Of a DNA stretch of 64,000 bases, positions 9,500-21,020 are shown piece after piece. The stretch is from NCBI GenBank assembly GCA_022836615.1, contig MU405212.1, forward strand, positions 186,001 to 250,000, written 5' to 3'. The position numbers and the translations under genes were made by a program. This stretch comes from Annulohypoxylon bovei var. microspora. Taxonomy: Eukaryota; Ascomycota; Sordariomycetes; Xylariales; Hypoxylaceae. Under the pieces are notes generated by a model. That model was not told the origin of the DNA. It made no database searches and worked only from the letters and a program-made list of their open reading frames with translations. The stretch's first letter is position 1, and each line of letters begins with the position of its first letter.

Positions 9500-11811
9500 G
9501 GTTTTCTTTGTTCATGCAACTTCGAAACGTTGCACGCGAGCTGGGTGCTGGGATCATCAAAGAAAAAAGCGCGGTTACGGGTAGTTGCTGACTTAGGTAC
9601 GAAGGGACGGTGTTGAAGGTATCATCAAGATTCGAGATGTTGCGATAAGGGATTTCTGCATTTTTTAGAGTTCAGCACGCCAGTTTCACTCGTCGTTATA
9701 GGATGGGTAGATAGTAGATAGAGCAACATATGATGTTAATATCCGAAAACATTATAATATTATGACATGTAAATATTCAAGCAATGGTGAAAGGTAGATC
9801 AATTAGATAGGGATTGGTTGAATTGGGAATTAATGGAGATACATATGGTAGCACAGTAGAAAAATAATATCAAGGGTACAAGGTATAGGTATGGGGATGT
9901 ATAGATGTATAGATGTACCTTTATGAAGCATCGACTGACCTCAAAGTTCCAAAGTTGGGTGCGATGGCGACGTTGGCTCTTGCCCTGCACACCGCGCACT
10001 CCCGTACGGCACAATACCTAGGTAGAATACAATGCAAATATGTAGATAGACACAGGCTATTGTTGTCGCGTATACATCATCTGCTGTCTTATCCAGCCTC
10101 CAATAAATCCTCGTGACATTCGGCCCGGCGCATCGCTCATCAAATTGTGGCTCGCGTCGGCGAATGATTACAAGAAAAATAAAAGACACTAGGATGCGAA
10201 AAGCAGATAGGTAGATGATGTTTATGGCGAAGCGAAGGAGCAAGGGGGGGCGTTAAGGTTAAGTTAAGGTGAGGCTCGTCGGAGAAGGAAAAGAGAAGGA
10301 AAAAAGAAGTGTCGGGTTAGGAAGTCAAGTCAAGCCAAGATAGGGTGCGTGCCGATAATTGTTGTTGCAGATGATGCGTGATGATCGGCAAGCGGGAAGA
10401 TGTTGGTGAGAGTGCAGGTGGGTGAATACCGACCGCAAGTAATAGTCGTAGTAGGTAATCGTAGGTGGAAGCAGGCAAGGTAGGAACGTCAAGCGTCAGG
10501 GTAGGGACGTAGCGGCACGCCTACCTTGACTACGCACAATAAAATGCAGGGATGTTCCAGTATGTCAGTATGTCAGTATGGGTGCTTCCCAGCTTGGGTT
10601 GTGGGTTGTGGGTTGCTGCTTAAGCCTTAAAGCCTTTTGGAGTCCCCCTTTGGTGTGTGAGGGACCGGAAGATGGCAGAGTTGGTTCGGAATGGGGCAGG
10701 GGCGGGCAAAGATTGGACCCCCAGTTTTGACCCGTCGTCACGTCGTCACCTTCCAGCTAAATGTTTGCTTGCCGCTCGCTGCTGTTGTCACTGTTGCGGC
10801 TGGCAGTTTCCTCCTTTCGCTGACACCTCGACGCCTACTGGGTACGCCGGATTCAAACATTAGCGCTAAAAGTGTAAAGTGCCAGGTGCCAGGTGCCCAT
10901 GTGGGATCTGGTGTGGCTTTGTGTGGCTTGCCGACTCGAGGTTCTTACATCTACATCGCGGTACGTACCAATCCATCAGCCAAGCGTTCCCACGCATCGG
11001 GATGATTTGATAGGACAAACTGTTGAGATAACTAGGTAAACCATTCGCATCACATCATTCGCACCCGACTACTACCCTATCTGTGCCTGTCTAGGTATCT
11101 ACGCATACCTAACGCAGGACTAAATCAAGCACCTAGCAAAGTGCCTCTTGCTTTTAGTCTCCTTCTACCGAGCTATGCATTTCCGACATGTACGATAATT
11201 CCGTTAAGCGAGAAATGTCTCTAGATGGGAAGCACAACATGCGGTTTTCTCCATATGTAGATCTTTGGTAGGATCGCTTTATTACGAAAATGTTCCACAG
11301 TCACAGTCACCTTCACTGGACTTTTCTCTTCAGATTGAAACGATCTGTTGTGAATACGGAAGGGTATGTCTATAATTAGAGCCGCCGGTAGACAAGGCTG
11401 CAGGGGTTGGTAACTTTCTGGTAAGGCAAGCACGCATGAAACGGCAAGGCTGACGTGGGGTGCTTGATGTCGCGTATTGTAGTAAGATTCTTAATCTTTT
11501 TTTTTTCCCTGTTTGATACCCTAGAAACCTTGGACAGAGAACACACAGCCTCGCAGTTTGTCAGCCTCGTGTTTTTCAACCACAGTGTTCTGTGCAGGGT
11601 TTTTTAGCTGCTAGAAAAATACACATTCTTTTCTACATAATTTGCAACTTACAAGAGAAAAGCCCTATGAGATAAGAAAATATTGAGAACGAAAAATACA
11701 TCAAAGTCTTTGTGTCGCCGTCAAAAGTACGACGACCAAGATCTTCTTATCTATCTACTACCCTTCTGCTCAACTCTTTAAACCACACAGCTCTCTGCCA
11801 CATCCGACAAA
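9500..11811. other. 2.3-kb gene-poor region
   Basis: Divergent spacer between the AFF-like gene and the PTH2 gene. Small open frames on both strands are not supported by family features. It contains short tandem repeats: GTATAGAT near 9897-9917, CAGTATGT near 10557-10577 and GGGTTGT near 10598-10613. It also has TACCTAGGTA at 10015-10024. An unannotated non-coding transcript or long 5' UTR is possible but not visible. Confidence 0.45.
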
Positions 11812-12667
11812 ATGGCAGACAAACCAAGTTCCCTCCTCCTGGCACCCGCTACCATGATCGTCTCCACCAGCCTCGTAGCCTTCCTATCCGGCTTCATATT
11901 CGGCGTATACTCGATCCGAGGCTACCTCCTTGTCTCACCATCTCTCGCCTCCGAGCGACGACGCAACATCAACGACCCAGTAGAGAGCGAGGAGTCCGAC
12001 ATCGACGAAGACGACACAATTCTCGACCACGCGCCCAACTGGGCCAACGGAGAGGACGCCGACCAACGAGACGGGCTTAAGACATCCAAACCAAAGAAGT
12101 CTAAGAAGAAGGCTGCCAAGGAAGAAGAGAAGAAGGAAAACAAGGTCGAAGCTAGCCCCCAACAACCATTAGCCAGCGCCCCCGCAAACGAGGAATGCAA
12201 ATTAGTATTGGTCGTACGGACGGATCTGGGCATGACAAAAGGTCGGTCGACCACTCCTCTACACCTGTCTCTTTCAGTCCCTCCCTCCTTTTAAAACCCT
12301 CTCCATGACCAAAAAACCCAAACTAACAACCACGGCTCCAGGCAAAATCGCAGCGCAATGCTCCCACGCCACCCTCGCATGCTACAAGACCCTAACCAAG
12401 GCCGCAAGCCGGAACCCTTCATCGCCCGAAGCCAAGCTACTACAGCGCTGGGAGCGACGCGGGCAGGCCAAGATCGCCGTGCAGGTGAAGTCCGAGGACG
12501 AGCTCCTTGAGCTGATGGGCAAGGCGCGCAGCCTCGGGATAACGGCCGAGGTCATCCAGGATGCCGGCCGCACGCAGATCGACCCCGGCAGCTTGACAGT
12601 CTTGGGCGTCGGACCCGCGCCCAAGAGCCTGGTGGATCGGATTACGGGAGGGCTTAAGCTGTTATGA
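11812..12667 (+). CDS. pth2: Peptidyl-tRNA hydrolase 2 (PTH2 family)
   Basis: Exons 11812-12241 and 12342-12667 joined through a 100-nt intron (donor GTCGGT, acceptor CCAG) give 251 aa. PTH2 cleaves the ester bond of peptidyl-tRNAs released by stalled ribosomes and recycles tRNA. An N-terminal hydrophobic segment (about residues 16-35) matches the membrane-anchored eukaryotic form, usually on mitochondria. A lysine-rich disordered linker follows (about 55-120). The catalytic domain runs to the end with CKLVLVVRTDLGMTKGKIAAQCSHA, then KIAVQVKSEDEL, AGRTQIDPGSLTVLGVGPAP. The intron falls exactly inside MTKG/KIAAQ, a well conserved block that fixes the splice sites. The frame closes at the canonical GGLKLL end. 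Identity is secure. Confidence 0.95.
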
Positions 12668-13338
12668 TTAGGTTCTAGGATTCCATATTCTAGCTAGGCA
12701 CGACGGGGACGTGGTCGGAAAATAATACGGACGAGACGGAGCATATAGATACGGGCGTCATAGAATGCGATGGGTTACGAAAATATGTTCACGGCGGCAC
12801 GTTTGCAGACCTGTCTAGGAGCTCATCGAAACGCAATCAATAATAAAATCAAGGTTTTGTATTGCCGTGTTTCTGGGAAGTACTTCATATGGTATCAAGA
12901 TCCCTCAGAACTAAGGAGACCCGTCTCATCATGTGAAGTCAAACACCAGCTCTGCAAATATACACACATGAACCTCCTCGTTGCCAGGACCTGTCCGCCC
13001 TCCAAGGGTCATCCCCTCCTGACCTCCTACTTGCCCTGCCTTCCACCATTTCCCCCCTCTAAAATACCCTCGAGAGCATTCACACAACATAAAAGGGGTA
13101 TTTTTCGCAATGCATGTCAAATGCAATAACCTATTCATCTACGAGTTTCTGTATGTTCCCTCCCTACGCCTAGAATCACAGCTCGGGGGTATCAACGCCA
13201 AATATTAAGCACAATAGAACTCGAATTTCGACGCCATTTCAACCACTTCATTCCAGATCTTGACTAAATCACACCTTCCAAAAATTTAAGCTGAGAGAAG
13301 TGTAGCCGTCAAAGAAACGAGCTAGAGTCGAGCAGCGA
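12668..13338. other. Convergent intergenic region
   Basis: 3' flanks of the PTH2 gene and the coiled-coil gene. Open frames of 69-119 codons on both strands lack any recognisable sequence. Nothing else is seen. Confidence 0.5.
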
Positions 13339-15668
13339 TCAGAGGTTGTTACTGCTGCTGCGGTGCGGTTCAGTGACGTACTGGCCGTTTGAGCCAAGCT
13401 TCCGTTTCTTAGTCATTAACTCCTCAGATGGTGACTCAGAGGATGCGTGTCGTTTCCCGTCTAGTGGAGAAGCCTTCATGATGTCGGTAAATTTTTTGTC
13501 CTTCAGTAACATCAGAAGTTTTGGGTCGATATTTGAAAGCATGCTCTTCAATTGCGCAATTTCCTTCTCGATGCCGGAAACCCGTACTTCATTCCGCTGC
13601 CCGTAGGGATCTAGTTGCTGAATAATTCTCTCGGCCATCTGTTTTGAGCTGAGGTTTGACCACCGGCCATCTAATACTCGGAGAGCCATATCCAGAGCTT
13701 CGAATCTCATTTTAGCGTCGTCTATATCCGGTTTGATAATATTCCTGACGAGAACCTCAGTATCAGCTCTCCCCCCACCGGCGTTGCTCTCCTGAAGGCT
13801 CCTAATCTTCTTCTCAAGTTCCACAACGCCGATGCCGACATGGTCAACCCTGCTACCGAGTCTTTGACCTTCTATCGACTCAATACGGTTCTCAAAGCGG
13901 CGCAAGTCCTGGCCTTGCTGGTCTGTAGTCTGTTGTAAGGCGCTAATTTGCGTCGTTATATCGGGATCCTTTGAGGGAGCCAGCACTAGACTTAACGTAT
14001 TGACGGTTGTTTCGATATTTTCGATACGAAGTCTCACGTCATCGACCATATCGGCACAAACATCGCCAGAATCAGCAACCGTCTTCTGGATGATCTCGTT
14101 GAGAGAATTAAGCTTCTCCTCAACAAAGGCTTGTAGTGCGAGTTTGATCTCTCCTGTTGTCTGATTGGTAGGCTGGGGTGTAACCTGTTGCACTTTTTCC
14201 ACTATCTCAAGACCTACCCCTGTCTTCTGAACCAAGGTTTCATTCTTATCAAGCCGGGACGCAGTCGATTCCCGGAATGATTGGAGATCTTGACGTAGGG
14301 CTGTGATTGAAAATATTTTGTTTTTGAAATCGTGGTCGATCCACGCTTCCAGGATTTCATTGTACGTGTCCATATCGAGATCTTCAACCTTCTCCATGAA
14401 ACCATTCACTTTGCTTGCCACATCATCCATCCTAGTCTTGAAGGACTGGAAATCTTTAGATAACCTATCCGCTTCATCTTGAGCTTTCTTGGCAGAATCC
14501 TTGGTGGAACCGAGATCTGCGATCTGTTGTTTCAGTTCCGAGTTTTCGGTTTTCAAAGCGTTGTGGTCATATTTTAGAGAGTCGTGATCAATTTTCAGAG
14601 CGTCGTGACTAGTTTTCAAAGTTTTATAATCCGACTTCAAGGTGTTGTAATCAGACTTCAGGGTGCTGTTATCAAACTTCAATATCCTGAAGTCTTTCTC
14701 CAAGGCGACGAAACCCTTCGTGGAATTTTCCTGGGCGCAGAGCAAATTTCGGATTTGCGCTTGTGCCTCAGCTATTTGTTTCTGCTGCTCAGAAGCTTGT
14801 CTCTGCTGCTCAGAGGCTTGTTTCTGAAAATTCTCGAACTCCGCTTCTAGTTTTGATAGCGACACGGTTTGGACCGCTGCCTGGGGATTGATAGGTGCGT
14901 GTGATGAGATGGCGCAAACGACTTGTTCTAACTCTTCGTAGTATCGGCGTTCAAGTTCTGCAAAGCGCTTCACGATATATTCGCGTTCCGCATTCCCGCT
15001 TTTTTGGAACCGCCCTTTAAAGTCAAGATATGGTGCATAGTCGTCGACTTTGCTACTGATCTTACTAAGTTCCGCCTGACGTCTTTGGTCTTCGCGTAAA
15101 AGCTTCTCATTTTGCAACTTCAAGAGCACGAGCTCTTGTGTTGTATTGTTCCATTTAAAGACGACGTCAAAGACATCTTGCACATTAGGATCTTTAGCCC
15201 TAGGAATGATAGGTGTAACTGCAGAACCAGGTACGGTGTTTGATTTCCCAACTCTATCAGCAGCTATTAAGTATGTTAGAATAGTGACTTAGCAGGTGAT
15301 TAGGGGTTAGGTTAGAACTCACCAGGTTCGGTGGGGATAGTATTAAATGCACTAGTAGCAGACTGAGTTGACGATGATGACCTCCTGGGCTCATCAACAA
15401 CCTTCGTATCTATACGCAGGCTATTCGGTGAGCCCATAATACCCTTTTTATTAGGGTATGGGCTTCGTGGTGGTGCTCTAGGCTCGCGTGTGTCCCTCAT
15501 ATCCCGCGAGTCGCGTCGACCTAGCTCCATGTCGCGACTTCTATCGCGACTTCTATCGTGTTCAATGCCGTTATTGTAATCGCGGGAGTACCCCCTATCT
15601 TCAGTTGGTTTATAAGACTCGTATCCATATGGGCGACGTCGTTCATCTTCATAGGCGAATCGCGACAT
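13339..15668 (-). CDS. Long coiled-coil protein of unknown function
   Basis: Exons 15668-15323 and 15263-13339 joined across intron 15264-15322 (donor GTGAGT, acceptor AATAG) give 756 aa. I do not recognise the family. Residues 1-115 are basic and disordered, rich in R, D and Y with RDRSRD and RDSRDMRD runs. The rest is almost wholly charged coiled coil, with Gln-rich EQQRQASEQQKQ and, at DNA 14530-14676, seven head-to-tail heptads of the form xDxxxLK. Shorter segments contain FKWNNTTQELVLLKLQNEKLLRED near the start of the coil. The tail has a basic patch TKKRKL that could be a nuclear signal. Likely a structural or tethering protein. The arrangement is like RNA- or chromatin-associated coiled coils, but no specific role can be assigned. 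Confidence 0.85.
14530..14676 (-). repeat. Seven 21-bp tandem units coding heptads
   Basis: Within the coiled-coil gene the encoded peptide repeats every seven residues: FDNSTLK, SDYNTLK, SDYKTLK, TSHDALK, IDHDSLK, YDHNALK, TENSELK. At DNA level this is a degenerate 21-bp tandem repeat, consistent with expansion by unequal exchange under selection for a coiled-coil heptad. Copy number may vary between strains. Confidence 0.85.
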
Positions 15669-17429
15669 TGCGAGGTAAATTTAAAGATAAGTTTACCTCG
15701 CAACCTAGATGAATAAAGTCAACCCGCCTTTCTTCCCCAGCCGCAGTTCCGTATATTTACAATGCGACTTCCTGATAATCCAGTCACATATGGCAGTAGC
15801 ATTTCCCTCGAAGGTGGTCACAACTCAAGCCACTTCCAATCAGGTAGTTGGAAAAGCTTATACGGACGATACCCGTGAAGTTTGCGTACCTAGGTAGCTA
15901 TGCCCCAGTGATATCGAATCGAGTTCGAACTCAATTCAACGCACTTTGTATGTACATGTGTAGGTAACTTGAGTGCTTATAAGTTGTGTTTGATAGGTAG
16001 GTTTGATTTTAGACGGGAATCACCAAATATTTCACTTCGAAAACTGTTTGTAGTCGAGTATTAAAAGTGCATGAGACGACCTCAGGGGATCAACAAATAC
16101 TCTTTAGTAGGTAAATTCAGGTCAATTTTAGTATCTCAAGATCTGATCTTAAGATGTGACGACGAAGATCGACTTCTCCAAATGAGGAATTGAGTTTGAA
16201 TGTTCGATTGAATAATTGATTTATTAGAGATGAGTGGTGGTGGGTGAATGTAAGTTTGTGCAATGGATTGATATAAGAATACCAACCGGACTCTTAGTGC
16301 ATTTAGTAGCGTTTGGTACCCGGTAATGTGCGTAACGGACTCGACCGCTTCAAATAGGTTTTGTTGTTAGCGATTGACTTAGCGTTTCATGCAACGTCTA
16401 TCCACTCGTTGGGAAATATGTAAATAACTAAGATGAAAAGATGGAAAGAGTGATGCGAATGTTATGTGTTTCCTCTTATTAGGTTTGTATTTAAAGTAAC
16501 TGAAGGTAAATATGGGTCATGAAACGCAAGAGTTGTATGCATCCACATGTCCCAAGTGGATACTTCCAAACGAACGACAACTGATATACACTGGGAAGGG
16601 GCGATTCAAGAATGAGAAGGAGTATTTGTTCGAATACATGCGCATCAAAGATTGTTGCCGCGGAATGAAAGTAAAGGTCGACATGATCATGTTGAGAATC
16701 GAAGAGCTTCCCAGGCGCTTATTTGACGGGCAGGTTGCCCCGGGATGCGAGCGTGGGATCCTTGCGCGACGAGACGTGACAGGCCGACAGAGTAAAAGTG
16801 GCGAACAAGCAAAAATCGTATCTTGGAATTTATTTGCTTTTTAAAACGCATTCATCTCAAAATTTTGACATTTTAGCTTAATAGCCATCATAACTCATCA
16901 GCTAAGAAAAACGAAAATCTAATGCACGAGTGGGGTTGGGCACGTATCGGGTTCCACTGCATTAGCTATTATGTAGTGCAAAACTCCATGCAACCAATTG
17001 AAAAGCATGTTTATTATTAGGTCGTCTTGATAATATTGATTGATTGGCTTTGCTCACCGCTCACAAGCCATAAAAGCGCCAGTTCCTTGGATGGGAATCC
17101 CATAGGGGGGTCCCGTGACTAACAATTTCACGCCACACGCCACATGCCACGCAAGCCACGCCATAGGCAGTAGGGTCGTTGTCATCTCCACTTTTAAACT
17201 TCAAAGCGTTTGATAAGAACATTGAAAAGATAAGAAAAGTACATACGTACCGCACCCGCGCATGCACGCACCCTTGTAGCGCGTTCAATTTTCCAGAGCT
17301 AGGATTTGCTCTTTCCTTTGGAAGCTCTATTCAGAAAATCAACTAGCAAGGCTGACAAAAGACAACGTCGAAAAGGAAGACGACAAGCTGTGACATACTC
17401 AACCTAAGGAATTGAACCGAATTTCCAAA
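15669..17429. other. 1.8-kb intergenic region
   Basis: Divergent spacer between the coiled-coil gene and rvb2. A 110-codon plus-strand frame at 16512-16844 begins with a normal ATG but shows no domain, signal or family resemblance, so I do not call it. TACCTAGGTA occurs at 15887-15896. The last few hundred bases should contain the rvb2 promoter. Confidence 0.45.
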
Positions 17430-18992
17430 ATGGCTGCTGTAAGTATATAACAATAACGATTGTTAATATCTACAAAGGGACGAGAAAGGGAAGCTTTAGA
17501 CGCTAATAAACATGTAGCCCGTCGTGACCGTCGGCGAGACGAAAGAGCTGCGAGGCCTCAACCTCATCGCGGCGCATTCGCATATCAGAGGCCTTGGAGT
17601 AGATCCCGACACGTTAGAGCCTCGTACGGCGTCGCAGGGCCTTGTTGGCCAGGAGAAGGCACGAAAAGCGGCCGCGGTGATACTGGAGATGATCAAGGTT
17701 GGCAAGATCGCAGGAAGGGCGGTTCTCATTGCCGGACCACCGAGGTAAGCCAGACTAGTTATATGAACTACCTTTAACTTTGGAGAATTGGCGCTCATCA
17801 CGAATCGCCGTACAGCACCGGTAAGACAGCCATAGCCATGGGCATGGCGCAATCGCTCGGCCCCGACGTGCCCTTCACTTCGCTCGCCTCGTCGGAGATC
17901 TTCTCGCTCGAGATGTCCAAGACCGAAGCGCTGACGCAGGCGTTCCGCAAGTCGATCGGCGTGCGCATCAAGGAAGAATCCGAGATCATGGAGGGCGAGG
18001 TGGTCGAGATTCAGATCGACCGCAGCGTGACGGGCGGCGCCAAGCAGGGCAAGCTGACCATCAAGACCACCGACATGGAGGCCGTCTACGACATGGGCGC
18101 CAAGATGATCGACGCCATGACCAAGGAGCGTGTCATGGCCGGCGACATTATCAGCATCGACAAGGGCAGCGGCAAGATCACAAAGCTCGGCCGAAGCTAC
18201 GCCCGCAGCCGCGACTACGACGCCATGGGTGTCGACACCAAGTTTCTGCAGTGCCCCGACGGTGAGCTTCAGAAGCGCAAGGAGGTCGTTCACACTGTGA
18301 CCCTGCACGAGATCGACGTTATCAACTCGCGGACTCAAGGCTTCCTCGCACTCTTCAGCGGCGACACGGGCGAGATCCGCAGCGAGATCCGCGACCAGAT
18401 CGACACCAAGGTCGGAGAGTGGAAGGAAGAAGGTAAAGCCGAGATCGTGCCGGGCGTGCTCTTCATCGACGAGGTGCACATGCTGGATATTGAATGTTTC
18501 AGCTACATCAACCGCGCGCTAGAGGTGGACCTCGCCCCCATCGTCATCATGGCAAGCAACCGCGGGCACTCCAAGATCCGGGGCACCGACTACCGGTCGC
18601 CTCACGGCCTACCCCTCGATTTCCTCGACCGCGTCGTCATCATCCAGACGCAGACCTACTCGCCTGACGAGATCCGACAGATTCTAACCCTGCGCGCGAC
18701 CGAGGAAGAGATCGACGTGTCCGCCGACGCCCTCGCGCTCCTCACCAAGATCGGCCAGGAAGCCGGGCTTCGGTACGCCAGCAACCTGATCACGACCTCG
18801 CAGCTGGTGTCCGCCAAGCGCAAGGCTAAGCAGGTCTCCGTCAATGACGTCCAGCGCAGCTTCAAGCTATTCTACGATCCTGCCCGCAGCGTGGCCTTCG
18901 TCAGCCAATCCGAGAAACGACTGATCGGGAACGACGGCGCGGTGGACTTTGTCGTGACTAACGGTCACGGGGATGCCATGGAAATAAGTTAA
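17430..18992 (+). CDS. rvb2: RuvB-like AAA+ ATPase 2 (Rvb2/reptin)
   Basis: Three exons, 17430-17438, 17518-17744 and 17816-18992, give 470 aa, the usual Rvb2 length. Exon 1 is only 9 nt (MAA) before a GTAAGT donor. Rvb2 forms a hetero-hexamer with Rvb1 and works in INO80/SWR1 chromatin remodelling, R2TP chaperoning and snoRNP assembly. Visible motifs: RTASQGLVGQEKARKAA, Walker A GPPSTGKT at 76-83 (split by intron 2), the insertion domain with DRSVTGG, Walker B FIDEVH with DEVH at 297-300, sensor 1 MASNRG, and the arginine-finger region LDFLDR. The Walker A residues span the exon junction, which confirms the splice. Codons in exon 3 are strongly GC-biased, as expected for a highly expressed gene. 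Rvb1 is excluded by the EIFSLEMSKTEALTQAFRKSIGVRI block typical of Rvb2. Confidence 0.97.
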
Positions 18993-19521
18993 TTCTGGCC
19001 TTAAGACACTTTTTGAAAGCCTTCATTTTTCTTCTCGGTGGCGTTGGGATGGGATACCAAAAACTAGGTAACGAGCTAGCTTAGGCGAAAAAGAGACCAG
19101 ACAAGCTATTGCTACCTAATTACTACTGGATGAGTAATTTACGAGATAGAAGAGTGTATCATAGGTGCGTCGGCGTAAGTGGAATTGCAATGATAATGCT
19201 TTTCGAGGTCTACATTTTCTTCTACTCCCTTTATGTCGGAAGTGCAGATACGATAAAAATTGGAATACGTAACAGCACCTGAAATGCCTAAATCGCGATT
19301 GTGACATTATATGACACAACCAATCACAAAGCCAGGCGAGTGTCAACGAGGAGCATCGATATTTTTTTAAATTCATTGTTTCTGAGTACTACTAGTGTCA
19401 TACAGCTCTAACCAGAGCCCAGCCATGTTCCTCAACCTTTATTTCAATGGTTCAATGAAAGCCGCCCGCACATTTTGACGCCACCAGAGCTTTCATTCAT
19501 TAGTCTAAGTACCTAGGTAAT
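18993..19521. other. Convergent intergenic region between rvb2 and GAPDH
   Basis: 3' flanks of two convergent housekeeping genes. It holds TACCTAGGTA at 19510-19519, only a few bases beyond the GAPDH stop codon, so within its likely 3' UTR. No gene is supported. Confidence 0.5.
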
Positions 19522-20594
19522 TTATTTGCCGGCATCGACCTTGGCAATGTAGGAGAGGAGGTCAAGGACACGTCGGCTGTATCCCCACTCGTTGTCGTAC
19601 CAGCTGACAAGCTTGACGAAGTTCTTGTTTAGGGCGATACCGGCCTTGGCATCGAAGATAGAAGAGTTGGTGTTGCCGTTCATGTCGCTGGAGACGACAT
19701 CGTCCTCAGTGTAGGCAAGGACTCCTATGAAATATTAGTATCTAGTTTATACTTGCAGCTCATTAAGTGGGAATTCAACATACCCTTAAGGGGACCGTTA
19801 GCGGCCTCCTTGATGGTCTCCTTGATCTCGTCGTAGGTAGCAGCCTTCTCGATACGGACAGTCAAGTCGACAACGGAGACATTGGAGGTAGGAACACGCA
19901 TGGACATTCCGGTGAGCTTGCCGTTAAGTTCGGGGATGACCTTGCCGACGGCCTTAGCGGCACCGGTGCTGCTGGGAATGATGTTCTGAGCAGCGGTACG
20001 GCCACCTCGCCAGTCCTTGTTGGAGGGACCGTCGACAGTCTTCTGTGTAGCGGTGTAGGAGTGGACAGTAGTCATGAGACCCTCAATGATAGTGTACTTG
20101 TCGTTGATAACCTTAGCGAGGGGAGCCAGGCAGTTGGTTGTGCAAGAAGCGTTGGAGATAACGTCGGCCTTGCCGTCGTAGGTCTTCTCGTTGACACCCA
20201 TCACATACATGGGGGCATCAGCAGAGGGGGCAGAGATGACGACCTTCTTGGCACCACCCTTCAAGTGGGCCTTGGCCTTCTCGGTGGTGGTGAAGACACC
20301 GGTCGACTCGACGACATACTCAGCACCAGTCTCCTTCCACGGGATGTTGGCGGGGTCACGCTCCTGGTAGAACTTGACCTTCTTGCCGTTAACAACGAGG
20401 CCATCGCTGTCGTAAGAGACGGTTCCCTTGAAGTTGCCGTGTGTAGAGTCGTACTTCAGCATGTATTCAGCGTAGTGAGTCTCGATGAAGGGATCGTTCA
20501 CGGCAACGATCTCGATGTCCTCGTGCTCGACAGCATTGCGGAAGACAATACGACCGATACGGCCAAATCCGTTGATGCCAACCTTGACAACCAT
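19522..20594 (-). CDS. gpdA: Glyceraldehyde-3-phosphate dehydrogenase
   Basis: Exons 20594-19784 and 19724-19522 joined across intron 19725-19783 (donor GTATGT, acceptor CATAG) give 337 aa, the standard length. The enzyme oxidises glyceraldehyde-3-phosphate to 1,3-bisphosphoglycerate with NAD+ in cytosolic glycolysis. Clear motifs are the Rossmann start VKVGINGFGRIGR, the catalytic SNASCTTNC with the nucleophile Cys151, and the C-terminal block WYDNEWGYSRRVLDLL encoded by exon 2. Codon choice is strongly biased to C-ending codons (AAG, GTC, ATC), consistent with very high expression. The start at 20594 agrees with the conserved N-terminus. An antisense open frame of similar length is only a shadow of this gene. 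The upstream region carries a candidate 5' UTR intron and pyrimidine-rich repeats on the coding strand. Confidence 0.98.
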
Positions 20595-20600
20595 TTTTAT

Positions 20601-21020
20601 CTAAGTTTGAGGAAAATTCTATTAGCGGATGTGTGACTTCTAGGGAAGAAGAGAGTAGAATATGGAATATAGAGTATAGAGTTTGATGTAGATGTGAATT
20701 AGAAGGATGAGCGAGGCTTTGCGAGATGAGGGAGACGAGGTATTTCTATTCAGTAGAACGCATGAAACACGGCCTTTCCACGGTCGAAGATATTCAAATT
20801 GCCACTGTAAAAAATAGCAGTTTTTAAATCTCGTCTCGTCTCGGTCCTAATGCTGTAGAAAGAGGCTCCGAGCCCAAACAAAGCCAAGTGATCCAGGTTG
20901 GCGGGGCAAGAAACATGAGCTCGTTGATGTTACGATAATCCACCATGTAACAATGCAATGGCGGGGTAGAAACACAAGCTGTCGAGAGGGGAGAGGGGAG
21001 AGGGGAGAGCTAGTTCTTAC
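20601..21020 (-). promoter_or_regulatory. Candidate 5' UTR intron of the GAPDH gene
   Basis: On the coding strand a donor CAG/GTAAGA lies at 21020 and an acceptor CTTAG at 20601, six bases before the initiator ATG. The resulting 420-nt intron would be much longer than the coding introns here. The coding-strand CTCTCCC repeats fall just inside it. This is a splice-signal prediction only. Confidence 0.4.
20984..21010 (-). repeat. CT-rich tandem repeat upstream of GAPDH
   Basis: About three and a half copies of the 7-mer GAGGGGA on the plus strand, read as CTCCCCT on the GAPDH coding strand. Pyrimidine-rich tracts near the transcription start are common in strongly expressed fungal housekeeping promoters, so a regulatory role is plausible. 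Confidence 0.6.

Noticed and set aside
16512..16844. 110-codon plus-strand frame
   Set aside because: No domain, no splice context and no family resemblance; kept only as a note in the intergenic entry.
17496..18479. 327-codon minus-strand frame opposite rvb2
   Set aside because: It crosses both rvb2 introns and exons, and its Asp/Leu/Val/His-rich text mirrors the GC-rich sense codons.
19767..20636. 289-codon plus-strand frame opposite GAPDH
   Set aside because: It is the antisense shadow of the biased GAPDH coding sequence; its translation is a low-complexity Gly/Leu/Asp pattern.
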